A DNA stretch of 64,000 bases from Loktanella sp. PT4BL. GTDB taxonomy: Bacteria; Pseudomonadota; Alphaproteobacteria; Rhodobacterales; Rhodobacteraceae. The notes beneath the pieces were generated by a model that saw only the letters and a program-made list of their open reading frames with translations, was not told the DNA's origin and made no database searches. A program made the translations under genes and the position numbers. Positions 1 to 7,533 of this stretch are shown in pieces. How positions within the stretch are numbered: the first letter of the stretch is position 1; each line of letters starts with the position of its first letter. The DNA lies in the NCBI RefSeq assembly GCF_003201935.1, contig NZ_QJJL01000003.1:1-64000 (forward strand), given 5' to 3'.

Positions 1-54
1 GCCATACGCAACCTCCATCTGCTAACGCAGACCTTCTCGCAGGCACCTCACGCG

Positions 55-276
55 TCAGGAACAGGCCAAATCAATGGGGCGGGGCCGCCGCTTACTCATA
101 TCCAGCTGAAACGCCTGTAAATCCTCCGGCGTCGCAGTATCTGGAGAACGCACCATAAACCGCGTGAAATACCGAATCCAGCGCAGATACATCGTCTGAG
201 TCTTGGGCCGCAGCCCTTTGATTTGCATATCTTCGAGAAATTGCTGACGTAGCGCAGGTACATATTTATCGGTCAT
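55..276 (-). pseudogene. Tyrosine recombinase N-terminal remnant
   Basis: The frame from the ATG at 276 encodes about 73 residues that look like the core-binding (SAM-like) domain of a phage-type integrase: a start MTDKYVPALRQQFLEDM, then a helix ending KTQTMYLRWIRYFTRF and the stretch SPDTATPEDLQAFQLD. These features are typical of the recombinases found with IS91-type elements. The frame then runs into unrelated residues and stops, so the whole catalytic domain (R, HxxR, Y) is absent. The ORF stays open upstream to 417, but the family resemblance begins at the 276 start. It is a dead fragment at the left end of the island. The family call is made by eye. Confidence 0.6.
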
Positions 277-284
277 AAAAATCT

Positions 285-324
285 CCTCTTGGTCAAATTG
301 AGACGGTTTCAATCGTCCAAGAGG
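285..324. promoter_or_regulatory. Inverted repeat upstream of recombinase remnant
   Basis: CCTCTTGG at 285-292 is mirrored exactly by CCAAGAGG at 317-324, with a weaker inner pair (ATTGA/TCAAT). The repeat lies 9 bp before the ATG of the recombinase remnant. It could be an operator or the footprint of a lost element end. Nothing else is seen between 277 and 533. Confidence 0.35.
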
Positions 325-533
325 TTCGTCAGTTTGCAAAGTCACCTCGCTCCAACCTATGCGAAACACACGCCAAAAACGCCAATACCGCGAGAGCGGT
401 TTTGTCCCTGTCCGCATACCGGACCTCTGATAGCCAGAGATGCTGCATGATGCACGAATTGCCAGTAAGCGGGCTGCGGCCGCAGAATGTTGGTCAGCTA
501 TTCAAGTGCCGGTTTGGGCCAACACCGACGTTA

Positions 534-1211
534 TTACTCGCTTTTCCAAGGCTGCACCTGCGGCATCACCCCCGCCACCTCCACCTCCCTCAACATCCCG
601 CCAGTGACCAACCCATCGCGCACCCAGCCGAGCGCCTCCCACCAATCCTGATACCCTCGCTGCGCTGCTGTGATCTGCTCTGGGTGGGGTCGCCAAGTTA
701 CTGGACAGATCAAAACATCAATGGTCCGCCATTTGCCCCGCGAGAGGACGCGCTCCGTCCCGATCACCTGGGTGACGGCCCGAACCCCATGCTGGTTCTC
801 GCGCGTCTCCCGCGGCACACAACGCGGCACCGCACCCGGCATCCAGTCGGGTGTCATCCCCGCCCGTGCCAGCTCTGCGACGCGCAGGGCCATGCGGATC
901 CCGCCAAGGCTGTCGGGCAGTCCAGCCACGGTCGCTGCAATCACCTCGGCGTCCGGATGGGTGTAGCTGCCCATCTTGTACTGTCCGCCATCGACCTTGC
1001 AACCCAGTACGCCGCGCTGCATCAGAACATATTCCAACCCGAAGCCACGACTTTCCTCCTCGGCGTCCTGTCTCGGTGGCAGTTCAAGCTGGGCTTTCTC
1101 GACCCGGAAGGTCCATTCAAGGGCTGCCTGCACGCCCAGCGCGCGTTTGGGTTTGCCACCTGCGCTGGGCTGTGCGCGCATGCGGGGCAATCTGCGATCA
1201 AACTTGCTCAT
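534..1211 (-). CDS. Unknown phage/island protein, last gene of operon
   Basis: I do not recognise this protein of about 225 residues. The ATG at 1211 (MSKFDRRLPRM) is chosen because it overlaps the TGA of the upstream gene as ATGA (1208-1211). An in-frame start at 1274 would lie deep inside that gene. The N-terminus is basic. The middle contains GGQYKMGSYTHPDAEV and a Cys/Pro-rich stretch around PGAVPRCVPRE, and the C-terminal third is Trp-rich (VTWRPH, DWWEALGW). No signal peptide or membrane segment is seen. Its place at the end of a phage-like operon behind an initiator-like gene suggests a role in element replication or late regulation, but that is inference from position only. Confidence 0.6.
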   Translation of the reverse strand: MSKFDRRLPRMRAQPSAGGKPKRALGVQAALEWTFRVEKAQLELPPRQDAEEESRGFGLEYVLMQRGVLGCKVDGGQYKMGSYTHPDAEVIAATVAGLPDSLGGIRMALRVAELARAGMTPDWMPGAVPRCVPRETRENQHGVRAVTQVIGTERVLSRGKWRTIDVLICPVTWRPHPEQITAAQRGYQDWWEALGWVRDGLVTGGMLREVEVAGVMPQVQPWKSE

Positions 1212-2251
1212 AGCACACCCCGCTGACGCAGCTTGTCTGGCGTGACCAGTTGGCGTGCCAGCATCAATTCGCACATGGCGCTGCTGATGGCATTGGCTGG
1301 CAGGAAGGCGTCGGAATTGACCATCCCGGCGTAGAACGCGGCCAGCTGATCATCACTGGGACGGGGACCCGTCGCTTGCTTGCGCCGCCCCTTGGCTGTT
1401 CGACCACTGCCTGCTGCTGTAGTCCTGGCCTTGGCACCGGCCTCGGCGTCACGCCGTGCAACCCGTTCCATGGCCCGATCGAGCGCCTTGGGGCCATCTG
1501 GCGGGGCAGGGTGAGCCTCGCGGCTCTCGCGGGCTACCGCAAGGATCCGATCCTGCGACATGCCCAGATCATCGATCCAGCGCTGGACGTGCTGCCGTGC
1601 TGGCAAGCCCTGCCACCAAGCGGGCAGTGCGCCGTAGGCATCGAAGCCAAGCGCTCGCAGCAGGTCACCAAAGAAATCGTCAAAACCGATTTCGCGCCCG
1701 CGCGCATCCTCCTCCTCCTCCTTTACTGGTTTACTTAAAGGTTCTCTTACAAGGTTAGTGTCCGGATTTCGGACACGGCTTTGGTCATTTTCCGGACACG
1801 GGTCGGGGTCAAAATCGGACACGGGTCGCGCATCAATCCCGTGTCCCGTTTTCGGACACGGGTCCTGCTCATTGGCCATTTCTTCGCAGGAACCTTGGTC
1901 CCCTGGCACTGTCCCACCCAATAGCAATGTGCCGTGTCCGGTTTCTGGACACGGGTTAGGATCATGCGGGGTAAAGCCGGGCTCGAACCCCAAGATGTAG
2001 CGCGTGGGCATCTGCCGTTTGGTCACGGGGTGAATGCGCGGCACACGGCGCAATAAACCCGCCGCTTCCAGCTGACCAAGATGATCATTCAAGGTCGAGC
2101 GACTGATCTCGCAATCATGCGCCAGCCGCGCTTGGGAGGGGAAACAGCCGTAGTCGGGATTGAAGCGATCACACAGATGCCAGAGCACAATCTTGGTGGT
2201 GGGCTTGAGCCCACGGCGCTGGATGGCCCAGTTGGTGGCAGCATGGCTCAT
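1208..2251 (-). CDS. HTH replication-initiator-like protein
   Basis: A 347-residue protein. The first 90 or so residues form a winged-helix domain of the kind found in phage and plasmid initiators and in phage replication protein O: NWAIQRRGLKPTTKIVLWHL, then FPSQARLAHDCEISRSTLNDHL as the recognition helix. Residues about 95-170 are low complexity and carry Pro-Cys-Pro units (PCPETGHG, PCPKTGHG, PCPEN). After an acidic Glu/Asp run there is a C-terminal domain with a basic linker. The DNA coding the middle region carries an array of 12-bp repeats in all three frames, so the repeats look selected as DNA. The gene overlaps its upstream neighbour (2248-2251) and its downstream neighbour (1208-1211) by ATGA. 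A role as replication initiator is inferred; a plain transcription regulator is possible. Confidence 0.7.
   Translation of the reverse strand: MSHAATNWAIQRRGLKPTTKIVLWHLCDRFNPDYGCFPSQARLAHDCEISRSTLNDHLGQLEAAGLLRRVPRIHPVTKRQMPTRYILGFEPGFTPHDPNPCPETGHGTLLLGGTVPGDQGSCEEMANEQDPCPKTGHGIDARPVSDFDPDPCPENDQSRVRNPDTNLVREPLSKPVKEEEEDARGREIGFDDFFGDLLRALGFDAYGALPAWWQGLPARQHVQRWIDDLGMSQDRILAVARESREAHPAPPDGPKALDRAMERVARRDAEAGAKARTTAAGSGRTAKGRRKQATGPRPSDDQLAAFYAGMVNSDAFLPANAISSAMCELMLARQLVTPDKLRQRGVL
1758..1957. repeat. Iteron-like array inside the initiator-like gene
   Basis: The 12-mer CGGACACGGGTC occurs exactly at 1793-1804, 1816-1827 and 1853-1864. Two-mismatch copies lie at 1770-1781 and 1946-1957. 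The first three copies are 23 bp apart. Three copies have an inverted partner GTGTCC(C)G upstream (1758-1764, 1842-1848, 1934-1940), making imperfect palindromes. An AT-richer stretch with short pyrimidine runs (about 1722-1757) sits beside the array. The layout recalls lambda, where iterons and an AT-rich box lie within the O gene. Confidence 0.65.
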
Positions 2252-2700
2252 GAGGTGACCCTCCGCGCCGAAGGACCGGTACCATCGTGGCGTGCCCTTG
2301 CATCGCGCGGGGCGTCCGGTGTACTGGTTTGCACGATCCGCGTTGTGAATCCGTGATCCGCCAGCGCGCCCAGCGCATCATCGAGGCTGCGCACCAGCGC
2401 CCAGCCAAAGCCTTGCGCCAAGATGGCATCGCGAAACGCCTCCTGCTCAGGGCTGAGACGACCCTTCAGAGACTTCAGCTCCAAAAACAGCACGCGCCCA
2501 TCGCAGAGCACAATGAGATCGGCAAAGCCGGGGTTCACCCCCATGCCAACCAGGATCGCCTGACGCCGCGCACCGCAGGGCCCGGCCTCGGTAACTTCAT
2601 TGGCGCAGTGATGCACGATCGCCCCCTTGGGCAGGGCAAAGCGCAGAGCGACCACAACAGCGCGCTGCAGATCTGCCTCGGGTGTTCCACGCCGCTTCAT
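2248..2700 (-). CDS. VRR-NUC domain nuclease
   Basis: A 150-residue protein of the PD-(D/E)XK nuclease superfamily, VRR-NUC type. The N-terminus TPEADLQRAVVVALRFALP supplies the first conserved Glu. The core GFADLIVLCDGRVLFLELK gives the metal-binding Asp and the E-x-K pair, with the G-x-x-D turn typical of VRR-NUC. The remaining 50 residues are a poorly conserved tail. Small stand-alone VRR-NUC proteins are common in phages and islands and are thought to act in DNA repair or as structure-specific nucleases. The gene starts within an ATGA overlap with the 92-residue protein upstream and ends in an ATGA overlap with the initiator-like gene, so the three are translated together. Confidence 0.8.
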   Translation of the reverse strand: MKRRGTPEADLQRAVVVALRFALPKGAIVHHCANEVTEAGPCGARRQAILVGMGVNPGFADLIVLCDGRVLFLELKSLKGRLSPEQEAFRDAILAQGFGWALVRSLDDALGALADHGFTTRIVQTSTPDAPRDARARHDGTGPSARRVTS

Positions 2701-2975
2701 CGCTCCACCTCCGGATCCTGGTTGTGATGATTGCCGCGCCCCGGGGTCTTGGCCTCCAGCACGACCAGCAAGATCCGCGCGTCCTCACGTTCCTCAGGTG
2801 TCTCGCCATGGCGGACCAGCACATTGCAGGCGAGGCGCAGCATGTGGTCGGAATGGTGAATGACGTCGGCCACGACGATGCGGGCCTCGCGCCGCCGCTC
2901 GTCAATCCAGTCCGCGCGCGCCTCATCACGTTCAGCGCGTCGGCTCCGTTGCCGGAAGGGCAGGGGGATGCTCAT
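2697..2975 (-). CDS. Small hypothetical protein
   Basis: A 92-residue charged protein that I do not recognise. It is Arg/Glu-rich, opens with a basic stretch (PFRQRSRRAERDEARADWIDE), and appears largely helical through VVADVIHHSDHMLRLACNVLV. There is no signal peptide. Its start and stop overlap both neighbours by ATGA (2972-2975 and 2697-2700), which is the main reason to accept it as real. It is probably an accessory protein of the element. Confidence 0.6.
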   Translation of the reverse strand: MSIPLPFRQRSRRAERDEARADWIDERRREARIVVADVIHHSDHMLRLACNVLVRHGETPEEREDARILLVVLEAKTPGRGNHHNQDPEVER

Positions 2976-3223
2976 CGTCCAGCCCTCCGTTTGCGGTTAG
3001 GATGACTTTGCTCGCGGCTCAGGAGCCACGCCTCAACACTGCTGCGGCGATAAAAGACCTTACGGCCAATGCGCATGCAGGGCGGCCCTTCGCGCCGCGC
3101 TTCCCACCGCGACAATGTATCGGGTTTGATTGTCAGGTCCTTGGCCAGCTGTTCCCTGCTGATCCAGTCGGCCAGTAGGTTCGACGGCTCCGTGGCCGGT
3201 TCAGGTATCATCATCTGCGACAT
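2972..3223 (-). CDS. AlpA/excisionase-type DNA-binding protein
   Basis: An 83-residue winged-helix protein of the AlpA / MerR-like excisionase fold. ISREQLAKDLTIKPDTLSRWEARREGPPCMRIGRKVFYRRSSVEAWL shows the helix-turn-helix, the conserved R-x-G-P-P-x-x-x-I-G turn, and the wing ending in a V-x-x-W-L helix. Such proteins direct excision or switch on island genes with a P4-type integrase, and one is encoded at 5398-6657. It is the first gene of the five-gene minus-strand operon. Upstream at 3296-3314 is a 19-bp sequence also found upstream of the integrase gene, so the two may share a regulator. Confidence 0.75.
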   Translation of the reverse strand: MSQMMIPEPATEPSNLLADWISREQLAKDLTIKPDTLSRWEARREGPPCMRIGRKVFYRRSSVEAWLLSREQSHPNRKRRAGR

Positions 3224-3295
3224 GGGTGATCTCCTTGTTTCGGGCCCGACTGTTCGGGCTCAGGTGATCGAAGCAGAGGTCGAGGGGTGGAAACG

Positions 3296-3314
3296 AGGCG
3301 GAAGGTGGAATTGG
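3296..3314. repeat. 19-bp repeat, copy 1 (AlpA promoter region)
   Basis: AGGCGGAAGGTGGAATTGG, identical to 6741-6759. This copy lies 73 bp before the start of the AlpA-type gene. Confidence 0.7.
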
Positions 3315-3334
3315 GAAGAGAGGTGAATTCCACC
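3304..3334. promoter_or_regulatory. Inverted repeat GGTGGAATT/AATTCCACC
   Basis: GGTGGAATT (3304-3312) is mirrored exactly by AATTCCACC (3326-3334), with 13 bp between. A third half-site, AATTCCACCCC, lies at 3414-3424. This is a good operator candidate between the AlpA-led operon and the WYL gene. Nothing coding is seen in 3224-3550. Confidence 0.5.
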
Positions 3335-3550
3335 CCATGTTTTATTGAGTTTTATGATTTTGCGGCATGTCCGCGCGCCTTTTCTGAGGCTTAAATCCGG
3401 AATTTTCTGATGCAATTCCACCCCTGCCAAAAGCGGTGTGGCGGCACGGCTGCTGTTTGATTTGTGAACGCGCAGGTTCGCAGTGCGTCAGGCAGATTTT
3501 AGCGCGACGCATACGGCTGCAGGCGAAACCCGTCGGATGAGCGCGGGCGA

Positions 3551-4558
3551 CTACGGCAGTGAGGGGAAATCAGGCCGCCGGTAGTCGGCAACCAGTTCGC
3601 GCAATTCGTCTGGGGCGATAACCTCGACGGTGTCGCCCCATTTGTAAAGGTGCCAGGCCATTTCCAGCCAGCCACCGGCCTCGAAGCTGACGATCAGCCC
3701 GCCCTCCTTATCATTCTGCATGATCTGGTTGGGGTGAAACACATAGTTGCGAGCCACCGGCGCAGCACGCTTGTTGAAGTGCCAGATGACGGTGCCAAAC
3801 TCCGTTTCGGAATGAAAGCACTCGAAAGACCGGGCCGCATGCCCCGCAATGTCAAATCCGGGATCACGCAGGAATGTGTCTTTGACAAGCCGGGCTCCGT
3901 GCAAGCGGTCGAGCCGGAAATGCCTGATACGAGTATCCCGCTCCGGTTCGCGGCAAATCAAATAACAACGTAGACCGAATAACACGCCGTAAGGTTCGAC
4001 CCGCCGTGTGCGGGGGGCATCATCCCGCTCTCCGATATAGTCGACATCCAGCGTGAATGGGCCTTTGAGTGCGAGGTCGATCACAGCGAGGATTTCCGGA
4101 TCGTAGGAGGTACGTGGACCGGGGCGGCAGGCGTGGCCTCGCGCTTGCAGCGTTGCCTCAGCATCCGTTTCTGCGCGCAGAACCTCGCCTGTTGGATGCA
4201 GGGCGATGATCCGGGAACGTAAGGTTTCCAGCGCGCGCACCTCGGTTACAGCACCGTCGCGGGTTGCACGGCGAATACCCATCTCCAAAGCTGATAGCTC
4301 ATCGTCCTGTATGCCTTGCAGGCGCAACAGGCGTTCTTGTCCCGAGAATGACCACCACTTGCGGCGATCATCCGGGTCGATGTTCACGTCGACGGTCGGA
4401 AATACCTTTTCCAGTGCGCGTGCCATGCGCTGAGCGCTGCGGTGGTTCACTTTGAAGGCGTTCTGAATGTCTGTCAGGCATACCCCCTTGGGGCGCAAAG
4501 CAGCCATGTCCGCCAGTTGCATGAGCTCCAGCGTTTTCGAGAATGGAACATAGGACAT
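3551..4558 (-). CDS. WYL-domain transcriptional regulator
   Basis: About 335 residues from the ATG at 4558 (MSYVPFSKTLELM). The frame stays open to 4879, but the extra N-terminus is Cys/His-rich, resembles no protein, and would cover the divergent promoter region. Residues 1-60 form a winged-helix DNA-binding domain (LTDIQNAFKVNHRSAQRMARAL). The WYL domain follows at about 150-240: YGVLFGLRCYLICRE corresponds to the usual P-x-x-x-x-x-x-x-W-Y-L region, with RHFRLDRL after it. The C-terminal WCX-like extension ends LRELVADYRRPD. WYL regulators sense nucleic-acid ligands and often control phage-defence genes and other accessory genes. It is divergent from the unknown gene at 4791, its likely target. 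Confidence 0.85.
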   Translation of the reverse strand: MSYVPFSKTLELMQLADMAALRPKGVCLTDIQNAFKVNHRSAQRMARALEKVFPTVDVNIDPDDRRKWWSFSGQERLLRLQGIQDDELSALEMGIRRATRDGAVTEVRALETLRSRIIALHPTGEVLRAETDAEATLQARGHACRPGPRTSYDPEILAVIDLALKGPFTLDVDYIGERDDAPRTRRVEPYGVLFGLRCYLICREPERDTRIRHFRLDRLHGARLVKDTFLRDPGFDIAGHAARSFECFHSETEFGTVIWHFNKRAAPVARNYVFHPNQIMQNDKEGGLIVSFEAGGWLEMAWHLYKWGDTVEVIAPDELRELVADYRRPDFPSLP

Positions 4559-4560
4559 TT

Positions 4561-4630
4561 GAGTGGGGTGCCATAATTTGCCACCCTCAATAGTGCATTT
4601 TGTACAGCTTCGCGCAAGCTGCCCAAGTCG
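4561..4630. promoter_or_regulatory. Palindromes between WYL gene and divergent gene
   Basis: GGGTG (4566-4570) faces CACCC (4582-4586), and AGCTT (4616-4620) faces AAGCT (4626-4630) across CGCGC. Both lie in the 232-bp divergent intergenic region and could be regulator sites. They are short, so chance is not excluded. Confidence 0.3.
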
Positions 4631-4790
4631 GTTGAGGCGATTCTTATTCCCCTCTTGCACATCGCTTGCGCAAACCACCAACGCGCGCCGTATCGGCGCG
4701 TGACTGGAGGCGCATTGCCCGCGCAAAACGTGGGGAATGCCGGGGCATGTGTGGCTGGCCAAATGGTGGCAAGGATAAAGGAGAATGAAT

Positions 4791-5387
4791 ATGACTGCCT
4801 CACCAAGCGCTTTCTTTTCGATGGCGGAGCTGGCGATCCGCTGGCAATGTCCTCTGCACAAGGTTGTAGATGCGGCCATTCTCGGGCAGCTGCGTGTGTT
4901 TATTGGTATCTCGCCGGTTACCTGTGGTCATCAACGCATCGGTGGTCTTGTGCAGGTGAATGTCGGGGATATGTTGCCGATGTTCCGCCGGACGGGTCCC
5001 AGCGATGAAGCCACCACGCTGCGCCGTATCGCGCCATATGAGGGTGGTGAGTGGATCTACATCACCGAACCTGCGGAGGGGCTGGTCATCCGCAGCATTG
5101 ATCTTCTGGTGCCTGGTCAGGATGTACAGTGTTATGAGGACGAGCGCGATATCTTGCGTCGGAGCATGCATTCCGCTGGTGCTGCGCCGCGCTATGATTG
5201 GGACGCCATGTATGCCTGGCTCTTCAAGCGGATCAATGAAGAGGGATTGCCTGAAAGTCAGGCGGCACTGGTAGGCGAAATACAGGAATGGTTCATCCGC
5301 AGTTCGAAATCTGGCAAGGTTCCCGAGGACAGCACGATCCGGAAGCGCATCATATTGGTCTGGCGCATTCTGCGGGGCGACAAGTGA
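4791..5387 (+). CDS. Unknown island protein divergent from WYL regulator
   Basis: About 198 residues from the ATG at 4791. The AAGGAG at 4778-4783 is 7 bp from this ATG but only 1 bp from the in-frame ATG at 4785, so 4791 is preferred. I do not recognise the family. The N-terminal part (FFSMAELAIRWQCPLHKVVDAAI) reads like an MerR/excisionase-type helix-turn-helix. The C-terminal half (YDWDAMYAWLFKRINEEGLPES, EIQEWFIRSSKSGKVPEDSTIRKRI) resembles proteins found beside integrases in alphaproteobacterial islands. It lies between the WYL gene and the convergent integrase gene, so a regulatory or partner role in the element is likely but unproven. Confidence 0.6.
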   Translation: MTASPSAFFSMAELAIRWQCPLHKVVDAAILGQLRVFIGISPVTCGHQRIGGLVQVNVGDMLPMFRRTGPSDEATTLRRIAPYEGGEWIYITEPAEGLVIRSIDLLVPGQDVQCYEDERDILRRSMHSAGAAPRYDWDAMYAWLFKRINEEGLPESQAALVGEIQEWFIRSSKSGKVPEDSTIRKRIILVWRILRGDK

Positions 5388-5396
5388 CGCCCCGCA
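5371..5396. terminator. Hairpin between convergent genes
   Basis: TGCGGGGCG (5371-5379) pairs perfectly with CGCCCCGCA (5388-5396) around the stop codon of the gene at 4791 and just before the integrase stop at 5398. It probably ends transcription in both directions. There is no clear T-run. Confidence 0.5.
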
Positions 5397-5397
5397 A

Positions 5398-6657
5398 TTA
5401 TGCGGAGCGTTGATCCGGTTCAGCATCATGCACAACCCGGGGGCGTGGGCGGAAGATACTGGCCACGCTGTCCACGCCTGCACGCAGGGGCGAGTCCATC
5501 AGATGCGCGTATCGCTGCGTGGTTTGCATCTGGGTGTGTCCCAATAGGCGGCCAATAATTTCCAGAGATGCACCGCCACTGACCAGCAGGGACGCAAACG
5601 TGTGACGCAGGTCATGGATGCGAACATCATGCAGATCTGCCTCATGCTGCACCTTCACCCAAAAGCGGCGAATTTCTTTGACGGGTTGTCCGACAGTATC
5701 GCCTGGGAAGAGCCAGGGATTGCCGTCGGGCACCACCAGTTGGCGCTGACGCACGATAGCGGCCACGTCTTGTGAGATCGGCACGCGGTGGATCTTGCGT
5801 TGTTTGGTGGTCGCGGCGGGTTTGGACCAGATGGCGTAATCCAGATTGAATTGCTCGAACCGCGCAGTGCGGACCTCACCCACCCGCGCACCCGTCAGCA
5901 TGCACATGCGAATGATCGAGGCGGCACGCTGATCCGTGGCCGCATCGAGTGTGGCGGCAAGCCGGACCAGCTCTTCAGGGCTCAGAAACCGCTCGCGGGC
6001 ATTTTCGATACGCCGGTGGAAGCCCTGTGCCGGATTGTCCGCGCGCCATTCCCATTCCATGGCGAGCGTGAACATCTTGCGCAACACCTCGCCCATACGA
6101 TTGGCGCGGATTGGCGTTGGTTTGTGCCCTTGCAGCTTACGGGCACGATTATTCGGTTTGAGCTTGCACGGGCGGGGGCGGCCTTCCGCTACAAAATCCA
6201 GAAACGTGGCCACATCTGATTTGGTGATGTCGGGGACAAGGCGGTTGCCCCATGCCGGGTCGAGCATCTTCTTGAGCATCGATATTTGATCGCCGGCGTT
6301 GGTGGGAGACAGTTTGGGCAAGTGCTCGCGGATGTAACGGTCAATCATGTCGGAGATGCGTGGCGCCGTGCGCAGCTCTTCCTTGGCTGCCAAAGGGTCC
6401 TGACCTTCATCGATCATCCGCCTTAGCTCTTTGGCGCGTTCGCGCGCGGCCGTAACGCTCCATTCAGGCCAGCGCCCGATCGACATCCGCCTCTGGCGTC
6501 CGGCGAAACGGTAATCCAACGTAAAGGCGCGATTGCCGGATGGTTGTATGCGCGCCGCTAGTCCGCGTATGTCGGTATCGAAGATCTGGTAACTATTCCC
6601 CTCCAGCGGCTCTGCATCGCGCAGCACTTTCTCACTTAGCTTCAATCGTTTGACCAT
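5398..6657 (-). CDS. P4-type tyrosine integrase
   Basis: A 419-residue site-specific recombinase. Residues 1-90 form the N-terminal DUF4102 arm-binding domain (LKLSEKVLRDAEPLEG, GLAARIQPSGNRAFTLDYRFAGRQRRMSIG). The core-binding domain follows at about 100-215. The catalytic domain carries all key residues: Arg in LTGARVGEVRTARF, H-x-L-R in HDLRHTFAS, GH in LLGHTQMQTTQ, and the nucleophile Tyr in QRYAHL. The enzyme appears complete. Such integrases insert islands at tRNA 3' ends, and a tRNA-fMet 3' fragment lies at 8776-8821. The start is supported by AGGAGG-like GGAGGG just upstream. The 19-bp repeat at 6741-6759 lies in its promoter region. Confidence 0.92.
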   Translation of the reverse strand: MVKRLKLSEKVLRDAEPLEGNSYQIFDTDIRGLAARIQPSGNRAFTLDYRFAGRQRRMSIGRWPEWSVTAARERAKELRRMIDEGQDPLAAKEELRTAPRISDMIDRYIREHLPKLSPTNAGDQISMLKKMLDPAWGNRLVPDITKSDVATFLDFVAEGRPRPCKLKPNNRARKLQGHKPTPIRANRMGEVLRKMFTLAMEWEWRADNPAQGFHRRIENARERFLSPEELVRLAATLDAATDQRAASIIRMCMLTGARVGEVRTARFEQFNLDYAIWSKPAATTKQRKIHRVPISQDVAAIVRQRQLVVPDGNPWLFPGDTVGQPVKEIRRFWVKVQHEADLHDVRIHDLRHTFASLLVSGGASLEIIGRLLGHTQMQTTQRYAHLMDSPLRAGVDSVASIFRPRPRVVHDAEPDQRSA

Positions 6658-6740
6658 TCACCTGGCCCTCCTTTCGTGATCGACACAGGCGTAGATCGAC
6701 GCCTCTATCAAGTCAGAGCACGGGGGCAGGGGCGGAAAAT

Positions 6741-6759
6741 AGGCGGAAGGTGGAATTGG
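6741..6759. repeat. 19-bp repeat, copy 2 (integrase promoter region)
   Basis: Identical to 3296-3314. It lies 84 bp before the integrase start, in the same orientation relative to its gene as copy 1. A nearby GGAATTCC at 6769-6776 recalls the half-sites around copy 1. Confidence 0.7.
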
Positions 6760-6787
6760 CGCCTGACAGGAATTCCGCATAGCGATG

Positions 6788-7156
6788 TCAATATGTTAGT
6801 CGTGCCGCCCAGCGCAACCGGATCGGATAACGTGAAGAAGCACGGGAGAATTCCGGGCGCAGGCGGCGGCGTCTGTCGCAAAACCAGCGATACGCGAGGT
6901 TCAGATGCACCTCCTCGCAGAGCCGCCGCTCTGACCGGATACCAAAGCAATACCCGACCAGCAGCATCCGGATCAGCAGCTCGGGATCGACGGAGGGACG
7001 GCCCGTGTGACTGTAGAAATCAGCAAGGTGGGCACAGATACTGCCCAGGTCGACGAACCGGTTGATGGATCGCAGCAAATGATCCATGGGGATGTGATCC
7101 TCGAGCGAGAACTCGTAAAATAACGCCGGTTGCGCTTCCTGCCTCGGTCCCATCAT
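6788..7156 (-). pseudogene. IS1182-like transposase, N-terminal remnant
   Basis: About 95 residues match the start of an IS1182/IS5-group transposase: MMGPRQEAQPALFYEFSLED, then HIPMDHLLRSINRFVDL and SVDPELLIRMLLVGYCFGIRSE, then EVHLNLAYRWFC. These correspond to the DUF772 N-terminal domain. After WFC the frame passes into Arg-rich sequence and stops where the full family would continue for over 300 residues with the DDE catalytic core. The rest is deleted, so it is inactive. No terminal inverted repeats were found. It lies between the integrase and the cobalamin riboswitch and shows past IS activity in the island. Confidence 0.75.
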
Positions 7157-7327
7157 CGCCGATACTCCCCTCGATTACAGGAATTGAATCAGCAGTTCAG
7201 CTCTCGATCAAGAAAGAGGTTTTCAACAAAATAAGCGCGTAGTAGCCAATTCTGCGGGGCACTCAATGGCCGCCTACCGCAGCGTTTATGCTTTCTCTCA
7301 TGTCGCAGTCAGACCTTGCTAGTTTCC

Positions 7328-7472
7328 CACGAAAGCATCAGGTGAAAATGATGGTGATCTTCGAAAGAAGTTCTTAATTGGGAACCGTGTGAGAAACTCG
7401 GACTGCCCCCGCAACTGTGAACAGCCTGAGGCAGAAGCCTTGAAGTTGTAAGTCAAGACACCTGCCATCGTA
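7328..7472 (+). ncRNA. Cobalamin (B12) riboswitch
   Basis: The leader holds the conserved blocks in order: TTAATTGGGAA, GGACTGCCCCCGCAACTGTGA, and the closing AGTCAAGACACCTGCC. It sits 62 bp before the CbiM-type gene. Two hairpins follow (7481-7495 and 7504-7520) and could form the expression platform. B12 would be expected to lower expression of the cobalt permease. Exact ends are approximate. Confidence 0.9.
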
Positions 7473-7480
7473 ACGTAACC

Positions 7481-7520
7481 GCCGGACCCTCCGGCAAATT
7501 AACTGCGTCGGGTGGACGCA
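7481..7520 (+). promoter_or_regulatory. Hairpins between riboswitch and RBS
   Basis: GCCGGA-CCC-TCCGGC (7481-7495) and TGCGTC (7504-7509) with GACGCA (7515-7520). The second hairpin ends directly before the AAAGGA ribosome-binding site, so control by RBS access is plausible. Confidence 0.5.
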
Positions 7521-7533
7521 AAGGAACTATATT

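Noticed and set aside
402-1226. Long plus-strand ORF of 274 codons
   Set aside because: It is antisense to the operon gene at 534-1211, is rich in His/Pro/Arg, and has no family features.
1747-1965. Minus-strand ORF with repeated TRVQK/TRVRK units
   Set aside because: An alternate-frame reading of the DNA repeats inside the initiator-like gene.
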